The notes: a model not told the origin generated them from the sequence alone. A stretch of 64,000 nt of DNA from JAAYDF01 sp964511155 (GCA_964511155.1 CAZEEJ010000001.1:1-64000); one strand, 5' to 3'. Numbered from the stretch's first letter, positions 33,336-42,702 are shown. A program made the numbers and translations.

Positions 33336-35306
33336 TCAGCGTGACGGGGCCTGCCGTCGGATGCGCGCCCGTTTGGCGTCGAAGGCGGTCGCGTCATGGG
33401 CATCGAGCGACCGGAAGGCCGCCACCGCCTCGATGAGCAGTGAGCAGGCCCAGGCGTGCGGGGCCGCCCAATAATCGAAGTGGATCTTGGGGATCAGCTC
33501 GGGCAACTGGCCGGTCGGGCTGGCATTGGCCAGGGCGATGCGCAGGTCGTCGACGGCGTGGCCGATGTGTTCGAGGCGTTCATCCGCCCGCTCGGCCGTG
33601 GCCGCGAGCCGCAAACGGCACAGGGCCAGCCACAGGGTGTTCACGCAGCCCGGGCCGCCGCCCATGTAGGCCTCGCCCTGGAAGCGGAGGATGGCCCCGC
33701 CGCCCTTGACTTCGCTGCGCAGGTCGCGGCTGATGCCCTCAACCGTGTCCAAGGCCAACCGGCGGTCCTGGGCGTTGCGCAGGTCGAGAACCTCCCACGG
33801 GTCGATGAGTCCGAGAGCGGATGAATCCAGCGTGGGGTCGGGCTCGCCGTGCGGGGTGATGCGCCGCAGCCAGCAGCGCTCCTCCGGGCGCCAGAACACG
33901 TCGATCAGGCGGCGGCGAAGCCGGTCGCGGGCCTCGGGGCCGGTGCGCTCGCGGTCGATGCCGAAGACCTCGTCGGCCTCGCGCAGCGCGGCGATCACCC
34001 CCGCCTGCGTGTAGGTGAACGAGCCGACGCTGTTTTCCCAGAGATCCGTGGCCGGCCGGTGGAGATCGTCCTTGCCGATGTGCGCGAGGATGGCTCGCGT
34101 GGCCCGCTCGGCGATCGGGCGGTAATCGTCGACGAACTGCGCGGCCGAGTCGCCGCTTCGCCGGGCGTACAGGCCCGCCGCATGGACGATGGCGCAGGTC
34201 TGATCGAGTTGGATCTGGTCGAGGTCGACGCACCAGGAGGGCGCGGTCGCGCCGCCGGTCCAGTAGCGCTGGTACCAGTGTCCGTTGGCGAGTTGCGTGA
34301 GCGCGGACCACTCGAAGAAGCGACCGGCCATGTCCGTGCGCCCGATGCGCTGGGCGGCCAGGGCGCAGACGGCGGCGTCGCGCGGCCAGCAGTACCCATA
34401 GCCTCCGGAAAGCTCGTAGCTCAGGTCGAACTCGGGGGCGGCGATGAACGTGCCCTCGGTCTCGTCGTAGAGATCGTGCAGGGAGATTACCGCGCGGTCG
34501 AAGGCGTCGGCGAGGTCCGGTCGCGGGCAGGGGCCAGCGTCGGCCAGCTCGGCGGCCACGCGGTCGTTGGCCTCATGGACGGCCCGCTTGAATCCCAGGG
34601 CGAGCAGTTGCTGAGCGGCGGTGATCGCCCCTTCACGGGAACCCGCTCCAGCCAGCACCAGCGTCGTTTCCCACCGTGCGGCGTGTACCGGCTCGAACGC
34701 GACGGCGAAATCCACCCGGCCGATGGCCTGCGACGACGTGCCGAGCTGCCCGGTTACCATGGCTTGCTTGGTCGGCGAGTCCCCGAGGTTCTGCACCGAA
34801 CTGCACTGCGCGGCGAAGGGCTGGGTCGCCGAGACGGCCAGGGCGATATCCCGAAAATGCTGCACGACGACGTTCTGCTCGCGGTGGGCCTGCACGCCAT
34901 TCCGCCATTCCATGTCGCCCACCGCCAGGCGGAAGTAGTGCATGAACTGCACGGGCTTGACTCGTTCGCCGCGGGTGAGCACGATCCGCCGCAACAGCCC
35001 GTGCCTGCCGGGCGGGAGCACGTCGCTGATTTCGATGGTCAGATCCAACTCGCGATGCGCCAGCCGCGTGACCAGCACGTTGCTCGCGGGCTCGAAGGAC
35101 TGCGCGACCCGCCAGGCTTCCTGGAAACACCAGAGGAACTGCCCGTCGGACGGACCATCCAGCAGCCTGACGGCCGGCATGCCCTCGCGGACGTTGTGGG
35201 CGTGGTCGATTCGCGGGTAGAAGAAACCCATCAGTTCGCCGGATCGCCCGAAGGTGGCCAGCGACTGCCCGTTGCCTGTGGCCGCGGTAGGAATGAAAAA
35301 GCTCAT
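33336..35306 (-). CDS. Glycoside hydrolase family 15 (glucoamylase-like)
   Basis: 656 residues. CAGGAG lies just before two in-frame ATGs (35309 and 35306); I use the second on spacing. N-terminal beta domain (about 1-230; FFIPTAATGNGQSLATFG, FYPRIDHAHNVREGMPAV), then the (alpha/alpha)6 catalytic barrel with YGYCWPRDAAVCALAAQRIG, the GH15 hallmark. Near the C-terminus come GQLPELIPKIHFDYWAAPHA and AWACSLLIEAVAAF. No signal peptide, so it is probably cytoplasmic, acting on glycogen, trehalose or malto-oligosaccharides. It is a single gene followed by non-coding DNA. Confidence 0.9.
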   Translation of the reverse strand: MSFFIPTAATGNGQSLATFGRSGELMGFFYPRIDHAHNVREGMPAVRLLDGPSDGQFLWCFQEAWRVAQSFEPASNVLVTRLAHRELDLTIEISDVLPPGRHGLLRRIVLTRGERVKPVQFMHYFRLAVGDMEWRNGVQAHREQNVVVQHFRDIALAVSATQPFAAQCSSVQNLGDSPTKQAMVTGQLGTSSQAIGRVDFAVAFEPVHAARWETTLVLAGAGSREGAITAAQQLLALGFKRAVHEANDRVAAELADAGPCPRPDLADAFDRAVISLHDLYDETEGTFIAAPEFDLSYELSGGYGYCWPRDAAVCALAAQRIGRTDMAGRFFEWSALTQLANGHWYQRYWTGGATAPSWCVDLDQIQLDQTCAIVHAAGLYARRSGDSAAQFVDDYRPIAERATRAILAHIGKDDLHRPATDLWENSVGSFTYTQAGVIAALREADEVFGIDRERTGPEARDRLRRRLIDVFWRPEERCWLRRITPHGEPDPTLDSSALGLIDPWEVLDLRNAQDRRLALDTVEGISRDLRSEVKGGGAILRFQGEAYMGGGPGCVNTLWLALCRLRLAATAERADERLEHIGHAVDDLRIALANASPTGQLPELIPKIHFDYWAAPHAWACSLLIEAVAAFRSLDAHDATAFDAKRARIRRQAPSR

Positions 35307-35410
35307 CATTACTCCTGCAACTGGAGTCCTTATCGGCACTTGCCGAGCCGCGGTGGACCTGCCGCATCCGCCAGTGTATCCGGACCTTGAAGACGTGCCA
35401 ATCGCCCCCC

Positions 35411-35470
35411 CTTCAGCCTCCAGCCTTTAGCCTTCAGCCTTTAGCCTTCAGCCTTTAGCCTTCAGCCTTC
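35411..35470. repeat. 14-bp tandem repeat
   Basis: TTTAGCCTTCAGCC repeated about four times, just upstream of the sigma-28-like promoter of the next gene. Confidence 0.8.
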
Positions 35471-35481
35471 CCCCTTCAACA

Positions 35482-35508
35482 TCAAGCGGCGGTCCCGCCG
35501 GCCGATAT
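35482..35508 (+). promoter_or_regulatory. Sigma-28-like promoter (TCAA-N15-GCCGATAT)
   Basis: TCAAG at 35482-35486 and GCCGATAT at 35501-35508. The spacing and -10 match the FliA/SigD consensus TAAA-N15-GCCGATA(A/T). The same arrangement lies upstream of the next pilin-like gene (37599-37625). Confidence 0.6.
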
Positions 35509-35559
35509 ACCCTACAGCGAGAGCCCGGGGGGACATCGTCTGCGACGGGGAGACTGCGG

Positions 35560-37542
35560 GTGCGGCCTATGCGCGGTACAGCCGATAACCGGAGGCGGAG
35601 CATCGCCCGGCGGCATGGTCGCCGCGGGGTCGCTCTGCTGCTTGCGTTGATCGCGGTGATCCTGGCCGCCACCCTGGGCTACAGCTACCTGAACGCGCAG
35701 GGCACGGCCGTGGGCATCGCCCTCAACCTCAACCGACAGGCCCAGGCCCGATATATCGCCGAGACGGCGTTGCAGGGCACGCTGGCCTACCTGCAGGCCC
35801 ACACGGACTGGCGCACCACGCGGACCCACGGCGTGTGGGCCGAGGATCAGCCTTTTGCCGGCGGCGTCTACACCATCCGTGGCGAGGATGGCGTGGACCT
35901 CGATCACGACGGGATCGTCGATGGCGATGAGGATCTGTCCCCCGATGGTACCGGCAACGAGCATCTGTTGACGCTGACGGCCATCGGTCGCGTGGACGGG
36001 TTTTCGCACGTTGTGCGGGCCGTGCTCACCCCGGTGGCCGGCGGCGATCCCAGCCTGGTCGGGCATTGGCGGTTTGACGAGACCAGCGGCACGACGGCGA
36101 GCGATTCGAGCGGGAACGGGCACACCGGGACGCTGCTCAACGGGGCGGCCTGGAACGCGGGGGGGATGTTGGACGGCTGCGTTTCGCTGGACGGCACCAA
36201 TGACTTCGTATCCGTGCCCAGCAGTACGGCGCTCAACGTCACCTCGGCCGTCACTTTTGCCGTCCAGATCCACGCCGTCACCTGGGGCGGACCGTCCGGC
36301 GTCACCGCCAACCGTCGCATCCTGCAGAAGGGCTACAACGACGATCAGTACCGCCTCACGTCCGAGGGCGGATCGCTTAAGTTCGATTTACGGAACGTGG
36401 CGGCGCTGACGGCCAGTTTGCCGGCCACCGGGCGATGGGTCCACGTCGCCGCCACCTATGACCGCGGCGCCGGGCAGATGAGGCTCTACTACGATGGCGA
36501 ACTCGTCGCCTCGCGAACCGCCTCTGGTCTGATCGGCACCACAAACAACAATCTCTGCATCGGCACCAAGAAGCTCACGCCAGCACCGTCAGGCTACAAC
36601 GACAACTTCAGCGGCCGCATCGACGACGTGCGTATCTACAACCGCGCCCTGACGCAGGCGGAGATCGCCGCCCTGGTCGGCAGCAGACCCGCCGGGCCCG
36701 CCCTCGCCGTCGCCGACTCGATCGAAATCTGGGGCAGCGGTTCAGGCATACAATGCTTCATCGACGCGTTCGACACCGCCGTCGGACCCTACGGCGGGGC
36801 CAACGTGCTTACCGATCAGGCCATCATCTCCACCAACTCGACCAGCAGCCAGAAGATCAAGATCGACCGGGCGACGGTCAAGGGCCACGTCCAAGTGGGA
36901 CCCGGCGGTAACCCCGCCAGCGTGATCGCGCTGTACTCGCGAGGCGAGATCACGGGAACACAAACCACTCTGGCCGCGGCAGTCCCCATGCACACGATCA
37001 CCATGCCGAGCGGAATGCCTGCCAGCTCGGGCAACTGGAACCTGTCCGCCGGCACCACCACACTGAGCGCCAACCGACGCATCAGCAACCTCAATATGTC
37101 CGGCGGCTCCACCGTGTTGCGCGTGACCGCTCCCGTCGTCTTGCAGGTGGATGGCAGCGTCTCCGTCAGCGGGGGCAGTCGGCTCGAAATCGCGGACGGC
37201 GCCTCGCTCGATATGTACGTGTCCGGCAGCATCGGCCTCTACAACACCTGCCAGCTCAACATGAACACCGGCGACCCCGCCCGGCTGCGAATCTTCCTGT
37301 CCGCCGGCATCGTCTTGGCCGACAAGCCCAAGCTGTGTGCCCAGGTGCAGAACCCCAACGGCTCCATGGAAATGTGGGGCACCGGCAATCCGGGTAGCCA
37401 GTTCTTCGGCACCTACGTCGGCAAGTCCTTCAAAATGGGCGAGCACGCCCAGTTCCACGCCGCGGTGACCACCGAAAGCGCGCCGGAACCGCCTCCTGCC
37501 AGCGACACCACCGCCGGATTCCTCGTCGATTGGCGCCCGTGA
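35560..37542 (+). CDS. Pilin-like (PilX/GspK-type) protein with LamG domain
   Basis: 660 residues. GTG start with GGGGAG seven bases upstream; an ATG at 35569 is an alternative. After a basic leader (RRHGRRG) comes a pseudopilin-like helix, GVALLLALIAVILAATLGYS (23-42), continuing AQGTAVG...QARYIAETAL, which suggests prepilin-peptidase processing. Residues about 165-375 are a LamG/concanavalin-like domain (LVGHWRFDETSGTTASD, RIDDVRIYNRALTQAEIAAL). The last 270 residues are beta-rich, repetitive and Gly/Ser-rich. It ends GFLVDWRP, echoed in the next gene. Probably a surface or pseudopilus-associated glycan-binding protein. Confidence 0.8.
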   Translation: MRPMRGTADNRRRSIARRHGRRGVALLLALIAVILAATLGYSYLNAQGTAVGIALNLNRQAQARYIAETALQGTLAYLQAHTDWRTTRTHGVWAEDQPFAGGVYTIRGEDGVDLDHDGIVDGDEDLSPDGTGNEHLLTLTAIGRVDGFSHVVRAVLTPVAGGDPSLVGHWRFDETSGTTASDSSGNGHTGTLLNGAAWNAGGMLDGCVSLDGTNDFVSVPSSTALNVTSAVTFAVQIHAVTWGGPSGVTANRRILQKGYNDDQYRLTSEGGSLKFDLRNVAALTASLPATGRWVHVAATYDRGAGQMRLYYDGELVASRTASGLIGTTNNNLCIGTKKLTPAPSGYNDNFSGRIDDVRIYNRALTQAEIAALVGSRPAGPALAVADSIEIWGSGSGIQCFIDAFDTAVGPYGGANVLTDQAIISTNSTSSQKIKIDRATVKGHVQVGPGGNPASVIALYSRGEITGTQTTLAAAVPMHTITMPSGMPASSGNWNLSAGTTTLSANRRISNLNMSGGSTVLRVTAPVVLQVDGSVSVSGGSRLEIADGASLDMYVSGSIGLYNTCQLNMNTGDPARLRIFLSAGIVLADKPKLCAQVQNPNGSMEMWGTGNPGSQFFGTYVGKSFKMGEHAQFHAAVTTESAPEPPPASDTTAGFLVDWRP

Positions 37543-37598
37543 GTCGGGACAGACCGTGCCCGGGTCGCGGGATATGGGACCAGGTGCCGATGGACACG

Positions 37599-37625
37599 TC
37601 AAGTCGCCGATTGCAGTGCCGATAT
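37599..37625 (+). promoter_or_regulatory. Sigma-28-like promoter (TCAA-N15-GCCGATAT)
   Basis: TCAAG at 37599-37603 and GCCGATAT at 37618-37625 with the same 15-bp spacing as at 35482-35508; the flanking ATATATCCTA also resembles the ATACCCTA of the first site. Confidence 0.6.
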
Positions 37626-37778
37626 ATATCCTATGGCGTCGCCGTTCGGGCTGGGGGTGTGTGCCGTTCGTATTGCCTCTCACATCGTCCATCGGCCTAG
37701 TGCGGGTTCTTGAACGGATGAATGCCACTGCCGCCGCTGCGGAAGGTATCGAAGGTATTTCGGGTCGGGCGAGTAATC

Positions 37779-39830
37779 ATGCCACAGCAAGCGGACAACG
37801 GCGATCCGCGCCGAGCAAGCCCTCGGCCTGGGCGGCGGCGCGGCGTGGCCCTGCTGCTGGCGCTGGTGGCCGTGGTGATCTCGACTACGCTGGCGTACTC
37901 GTACCTGGGGGCCCAGGGTACGGCGGTGGGCGTGGCGAACAACATTCGCGGACAGACGCAGGCCCGCTACCTGGCGGAGGCCGGCCTGGAGATGGCCCTG
38001 GCCTTTATGTCCAGCCAGGCGGACTGGCGGACTGCCCAGGCCGCCGGGACATGGGTGTCCGATGAGCCGTCCGGTGCCGGCAGCTTCAGCATCATCGTGG
38101 AGGACGGCGAGGACACGGACGGCGACGGTGTGGTCGACGGCGACGGCGACTTGGCCGACGACGCCAGCGACCGGGTGACCATTCGTGCCATCGGCATGGC
38201 GGGCGGTGCCCGGCATGTGGCCCGCGCGGTGGTGACGCCCGTGCCCGGCGACGGCCGCTCCGTGCTCATGCTGGTACGCAATCCCGCAAGCCTGACCTCC
38301 GCGGAGCAGGAGCGCAAAGCTCATATCGAGAGCTGGGGGTGGGAGGTGACCCTGCTCGACGACGGTGCCTCGCAGGCGGCGCGGGACGCCGCGGCCGGAG
38401 CCGCCGAGGTTGTTTACCTGCCTCAGGGCGTGTCCGTGTCCGCGGGGGCCGGAGAGCTCAACTGGGCCGTGGGTATCGTCAGCGAGGAAGGCTCCATGTG
38501 CCCGCAGGTGGGGATCGCCTCCGGAGCTTCAACTTTCGATGCGGATACCCTGGACGTGGTGGACGCGGATCATCCCGTCACGGCCGGATTGGACGTAGGT
38601 GCGCTGCTCGTGGCATCGTCGGCGGAGACGGTCGAGCACCCCTCGGGCACGCTGGCGAGCGATGCGACGGTGCTGGCTCGCCGAACGGGCCGTACCACCC
38701 CTGCCCTGGTGGTCATCGAGGCAGGCGGTGAGGGCTACGGAGCCGCCGGCAGCGGCCTCAACGCCGACTACTACATCCTCTCGTCCGCTCCATCAAGGTT
38801 GAGTGACATCAACTTCGATGCGCCACCTTCGGCCACCGGTGTCGTCTCGGACATCAACTTTCCTTCCACCAACGGTCCCGGCTGGCCCGGCGGGCCGAAC
38901 GATGATTTTGCCGTCCGGTTCACCGGCAAAGTCACCGTGCCGACTTCCGGTACCTGGCACTTTCGGACCAACAGCGACGACGGGTCGGCGTTGTGGATCA
39001 ACGGGACGCTGGTCGTCAACAATGACGGTTTGCATGGGATGCAGACGGTCCAGGGGAACATCTCGCTGACCGCCGGCAGTCACGATATCGAGGTCCGCGG
39101 GTTCGAGCGCGGCGGCGGGTACGGGCTGATCGTGCTGTGGCATGGCCCGGGCACGGGCGGCCCCGCGGTCATTTCCGGCAGCGCGTTCAGCACCGGCCTG
39201 GCGGCTGGACCGCGCGTGCACCTGCCACTGGGGAGATTCGGCATCAGCGAGTTAAACGCCTCCGGTCTGCGGCTGTTTCGCCAGGCGATGGAATGGGCTG
39301 CGGGGCCGGCCGGCAGCGGTGGCGAGAGCGGCCTGGCAGTCTCCCATTTCGTCGTCAGTTGCTGCCCCTCGTCGCTGAGCAGCATCGACTGGAACGCCGC
39401 CCCGACGCTGACCGGCACCGTGCCCGAAGTCGATATCTACGTCGGCGACGAGCCCGGATGGGACGGAGGGCCCCGTGACGATTTCGGCGTCGAGTTCACC
39501 GGGCTGGTGGACGTGCCCGCGTCGGGGACCTGGACCTTCTACACCGAGAGCGACGACGGCTCCGCCCTGTGGATCGGATCGGACGAGGTGGTTTCCAACG
39601 ATGGCCTGCACTCGATGCGCTGGGCCAGCGGCACGATCAGCCTGACCGCCGGGCAGCATCCCATCCGCGTCCGCGTCTTCGAGCGAAGCGGACAGTACGG
39701 TATCCGCGTCGCCTGGCAGGGCCCCGGCGTACCGACCCGAACCATCATCCCCGCCAGCGCCCTTTCCACCGGCAGCGGCGGCGGTGGCGGCAGCGGCGGA
39801 CCGGCTACCTACCTCGTCGATTGGCGGTAG
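37779..39830 (+). CDS. Pilin-like (PilX/GspK-type) protein with two PA14 domains
   Basis: 683 residues from the ATG at 37779 (no clear Shine-Dalgarno; the frame begins at 37722). The N-terminus repeats that of the previous gene: RRGVALLLALVAVVISTTLA, then AQGTAVG...QARYLAEAGLEMALAF. Residues about 170-320 resemble a flavodoxin/GATase-like domain (VLMLVRNPASLTSAEQERK, WGWEVTLLDDG). Two PA14 domains follow (about 325-470 and 520-660), each with FRTNSDDGSALWING- or FYTESDDGSALWIGS-type strands, which bind carbohydrate. It ends TYLVDWR. A paired surface protein sharing leader, promoter and tail with 35560-37542. Confidence 0.8.
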   Translation: MPQQADNGDPRRASPRPGRRRGVALLLALVAVVISTTLAYSYLGAQGTAVGVANNIRGQTQARYLAEAGLEMALAFMSSQADWRTAQAAGTWVSDEPSGAGSFSIIVEDGEDTDGDGVVDGDGDLADDASDRVTIRAIGMAGGARHVARAVVTPVPGDGRSVLMLVRNPASLTSAEQERKAHIESWGWEVTLLDDGASQAARDAAAGAAEVVYLPQGVSVSAGAGELNWAVGIVSEEGSMCPQVGIASGASTFDADTLDVVDADHPVTAGLDVGALLVASSAETVEHPSGTLASDATVLARRTGRTTPALVVIEAGGEGYGAAGSGLNADYYILSSAPSRLSDINFDAPPSATGVVSDINFPSTNGPGWPGGPNDDFAVRFTGKVTVPTSGTWHFRTNSDDGSALWINGTLVVNNDGLHGMQTVQGNISLTAGSHDIEVRGFERGGGYGLIVLWHGPGTGGPAVISGSAFSTGLAAGPRVHLPLGRFGISELNASGLRLFRQAMEWAAGPAGSGGESGLAVSHFVVSCCPSSLSSIDWNAAPTLTGTVPEVDIYVGDEPGWDGGPRDDFGVEFTGLVDVPASGTWTFYTESDDGSALWIGSDEVVSNDGLHSMRWASGTISLTAGQHPIRVRVFERSGQYGIRVAWQGPGVPTRTIIPASALSTGSGGGGGSGGPATYLVDWR

Positions 39831-39960
39831 CCGCTCCCGACTGTACTCCGCAAACGCCGCCGTCCGCATCCCGCCAACCGGTATGGCCTCACCGACCGGC
39901 TTGCCGCTTGACGGCCGCTTGCCGTACGATGGGCTGGCGCATCCCGTCCGTATCCCTCGC

Positions 39961-40043
39961 GGGCGAGTGGCGGAATGGCAGACGCTGGGGACTTAAAATC
40001 CCCTGACCGAAAGGTCGTGCGGGTTCGATTCCCGCCTCGCCCA
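39961..40043 (+). tRNA. tRNA-Leu (anticodon UAA)
   Basis: The seven-base acceptor stem GGGCGAG pairs with CTCGCCC at 40036-40042; discriminator A at 40043. D arm GCG...CGC, anticodon stem GGGGA/TCCCC with loop CTTAAAA (anticodon TAA), a long variable arm TGACC-GAAA-GGTCG typical of leucine tRNAs, and T arm GCGGGTTCGATTCCCGC. The 3' CCA is not encoded. Confidence 0.95.
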
Positions 40044-40155
40044 ATGAGCCGGGATAAGTGGTTGGATCGAAAACGGAGGCGCGGCAGGGGCCTGGCGAGA
40101 AAAGTCTGCCCGCTGATGTGCCAGCATGTGCGCGGCCAAGAGGGCCACAGTGGTT

Positions 40156-41283
40156 ATGAAAACTGAGCGAACCAGTCGCCTGCCGTTACTGTACACGCAC
40201 GTGATAGGGTCTCTGCCCCGGCCGAAGGTGGTGCAGGACCTGCTGGCGGCGAAGGCGGAGCTGCGGCCGGACCGCTTCGCCGGGCTGCTGGACGAGATGG
40301 TGCTCTTTGCGATCCGCGTGCAGGAGCGGGCCGGCCTGGACGTGGTCAGCGACGGCGAGTGGCGGCGGACACAATACATCCGCGAGTTTCTCAGCCGCAT
40401 CGGCGGGTTCGAGAAATGTCGCCGCTACCAGCACCAGGGCGAGACGAAATACACGGACGTGGTCGTGCGGCGCATCGCGGCCGGCGAGCCCGTCTTCGTG
40501 GACGACGCCCGGTTCCTGGCCGCACACACCGACCACTGCACGAAGTTCGCGCTGCCCAGCCCGTTTCTGATCGCGGTGCGTTACTGGCACGCCGACCACA
40601 GCCGCGACGCCTACCCGACCATGCAGCATTTCATGGAGCACCTCGCGGAGACCCTCGCCCGCGAGGCCCGGGCGATCGCCGATGCGGGCATCGACATCAT
40701 CCAGCTTGACGACCCGGCCCTGACGTACTTCTGCGACCGGGCGCTCATGGCCGGCGAGGGTCTGCACGACGAACGGCTGCGGCGGGAGTGGGACGTCGAC
40801 CGCGAGCTGCCCGCGGCGGTGGCGGCCATCAACCGCGTGGTCGAGGGGCTGCCCGCGGAGGTGCACGTCCACTGCTGCCACAGCGTGTACAAGCGCCGCA
40901 GCGACGTGACCGGCGACTACAAGCCCATCCTCCCGCGGCTGGCGGGTCTTCAGGCCGATCGGGTGAACCTCGAATTCGCCTACACCGGTACCGGCGACGT
41001 GAGTGACCTGTCCCTCCTGCCGGAGCATCTCGGCGTGGGCATGGGCGTCGTCGACGTGCGTGGCGAGGAGTTGCAGACCGTCGAGCAGATCGAGCGGCTG
41101 GCCGAGGCGGGCGCCGCCCTGATCGGTCCGCAGCGGATTGCGCTCAACCCGGACTGCGGGTTCGCCCCCGAGTCGAACGAGCCGCCGACGATCGACGAGG
41201 CCTACGAGAAGCTCAAACGTCTGGTCGCCGCCGCCGCCCGTGTTCGCGCCAGGTGGTCGGTCCCCACAGAGCCGCGCCCGTAA
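40156..41283 (+). CDS. MetE C-domain-like cobalamin-independent methyltransferase
   Basis: 375 residues, only the catalytic (C-terminal) barrel of MetE. HVIGSLPRP at the start, and the zinc ligands are present: HCCHSVYKR (His-x-Cys), NLEFAYTG (Glu) and LNPDCGFAPES (Cys). Proteins of this size methylate homocysteine or other thiols, often from a corrinoid protein or a small donor rather than folate. The frame opens at 40126; I use the ATG at 40156. The stop codon lies within a 28-bp dispersed repeat (41267-41294), so the last residues EPRP are repeat-encoded. Confidence 0.85.
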   Translation: MKTERTSRLPLLYTHVIGSLPRPKVVQDLLAAKAELRPDRFAGLLDEMVLFAIRVQERAGLDVVSDGEWRRTQYIREFLSRIGGFEKCRRYQHQGETKYTDVVVRRIAAGEPVFVDDARFLAAHTDHCTKFALPSPFLIAVRYWHADHSRDAYPTMQHFMEHLAETLAREARAIADAGIDIIQLDDPALTYFCDRALMAGEGLHDERLRREWDVDRELPAAVAAINRVVEGLPAEVHVHCCHSVYKRRSDVTGDYKPILPRLAGLQADRVNLEFAYTGTGDVSDLSLLPEHLGVGMGVVDVRGEELQTVEQIERLAEAGAALIGPQRIALNPDCGFAPESNEPPTIDEAYEKLKRLVAAAARVRARWSVPTEPRP

Positions 41284-41294
41284 GGAAGCGGTTC
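41267..41294. repeat. Second copy of the 28-bp junction repeat
   Basis: CAGAGCCGCGCCCGTAAGGA then AGCGGTTC, identical to 7258-7285. It overlaps the end of the MetE-like gene, whose TAA stop is inside it, and diverged copies (CAGGAAGCGGTTC) follow to about 41330. Confidence 0.8.
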
Positions 41295-41508
41295 CCCCAT
41301 CAGCGCCGCACCCGGCAGGAAGCGGTTCCGCCATCAGAGCCTCGGGCACTCGTGCCGAATCTGCGGAAGCCGCGTCTGCGCTTTTTGACCTGGTCCGCTG
41401 GGCGGTGGCGCGGGGGGCTCCTATCATCCCTGGAAACCTGGCCGGCCCCGGCAGCGGAACGCGGGTCGGCTTCGGGCCAAGACACCTCACCTGCAAAGGA
41501 GCGTAAGG

Positions 41509-42702
41509 ATGTTTACCGCCACTGCCGACAAGATTCTACCCAGCACCATCACCGGTTCCTGGCCGCGGCCGCGCTGGTTCGACGTGTGCATGTGGGGCCG
41601 GTCGCTGGATACCTGCATGTTGGACGTGCGCTTCCGCGAGAAGTTCCAGGACGCCATGTCCGTGCTGATTAGCGACCAGGAGCGGACGGGGCTGGACATC
41701 CTGACGCACGGGGACCTGCACTGCGACGAGGACATGGCCGGCCGGGCGTGGCACCATTACCCGCTGCAGCGCTGGGCGGGCCTGGAGGGGGACCATCTCC
41801 AGCCGGCGGAGACCACGGCCGAATGGCTCAAGTACCCGCCGGGCACGCTCCTGCACGAGATCTACACCGCCTGGCGCTGGCCGCGGGTGGTGGACAAGAT
41901 CGAGGCCCGCCCGCTGCACTACCCCAAGCTCTGGCGGCTCGCCCAGGCCCGCACGCGCAAGCCCATCAAGTTCGGCACCTGCTCCGCCCAGGTCATGGGC
42001 CTCTTCCTGGACATCCACACCCCCAAGTACAAGGACAAACGCGAGGTCGTCTGGGACATGTCCGTGGCCATGAACAAGGAGTTGCGCGACCTGCGCGACG
42101 CCGGCTGCCGGGTCATCCAGATCGAGGAGCCGACGCTGCACTTCTTCGCCGACAAGCACCCGGAGGACAAGTCGACGGTCAACTTCATGATCGACTGCCT
42201 CAACCGCGAGCTGGAGGGGCTCGACGACTGCGAGATCTGGCTGCACACCTGCTGGGGCAACCCGAACATGCAGCGGGTCATGGAGAACAACTCGTACTGC
42301 AACTCGATCGAGATGTACCTGGAGCGGGCCAAGGGGGACATCTGGACGATCGAGACCAAGGACAACGAGCAGCAGGATGTGCCGCACCTCGAGCCCTTCA
42401 AGCACGATCTCAAGAAGAAGATCTGCATCGGTGCGGTGAGCCATCGCAGCCTGCAGGCCGACCGCCCCGGCGACGTGGCCGCCGAGATCCGCAAGGCCCT
42501 CAAGTACATCCCCGCCGACCGGCTGGTGGTGTCCAGCGACTGCGGCTTCGGCCGGCAGGGCTGCAACCGCGAGATCGCCTTCTACAAGGCCGCCGCCATC
42601 GCCCAGGGCTGCAACATCGTCCGCAAGGAACTCGGCCTCGAAACCACCTACGTCCCCGCCGCCGACCCCAAGCTGCAGATGGACATCGTCGGCAAGCCGT
42701 AA
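41509..42702 (+). CDS. MetE C-domain-like protein (methylcorrinoid or CoM-type methyltransferase family)
   Basis: 397 residues, a divergent relative of the preceding gene. TITGSWPRP near the N-terminus, IQIEEPTLHFFA, then the zinc set IWLHTCWGN (His-x-Cys), TIETKDNEQ (Glu) and VVSSDCGFGRQGC (Cys). GGAG lies before the ATG. It resembles the epoxyalkane:CoM-transferase/MetE-like group; the acceptor is unknown. Together with the previous gene and the URO-D fusion at 11838-13208 it suggests active one-carbon or thiol methyl transfer. Confidence 0.83.
   Translation: MFTATADKILPSTITGSWPRPRWFDVCMWGRSLDTCMLDVRFREKFQDAMSVLISDQERTGLDILTHGDLHCDEDMAGRAWHHYPLQRWAGLEGDHLQPAETTAEWLKYPPGTLLHEIYTAWRWPRVVDKIEARPLHYPKLWRLAQARTRKPIKFGTCSAQVMGLFLDIHTPKYKDKREVVWDMSVAMNKELRDLRDAGCRVIQIEEPTLHFFADKHPEDKSTVNFMIDCLNRELEGLDDCEIWLHTCWGNPNMQRVMENNSYCNSIEMYLERAKGDIWTIETKDNEQQDVPHLEPFKHDLKKKICIGAVSHRSLQADRPGDVAAEIRKALKYIPADRLVVSSDCGFGRQGCNREIAFYKAAAIAQGCNIVRKELGLETTYVPAADPKLQMDIVGKP

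Noticed and set aside
41295..41508. SAM or cobalamin riboswitch upstream of the MetE-like genes
   Set aside because: No conserved riboswitch core such as a cobalamin box is recognisable; the space is filled with dispersed repeats.
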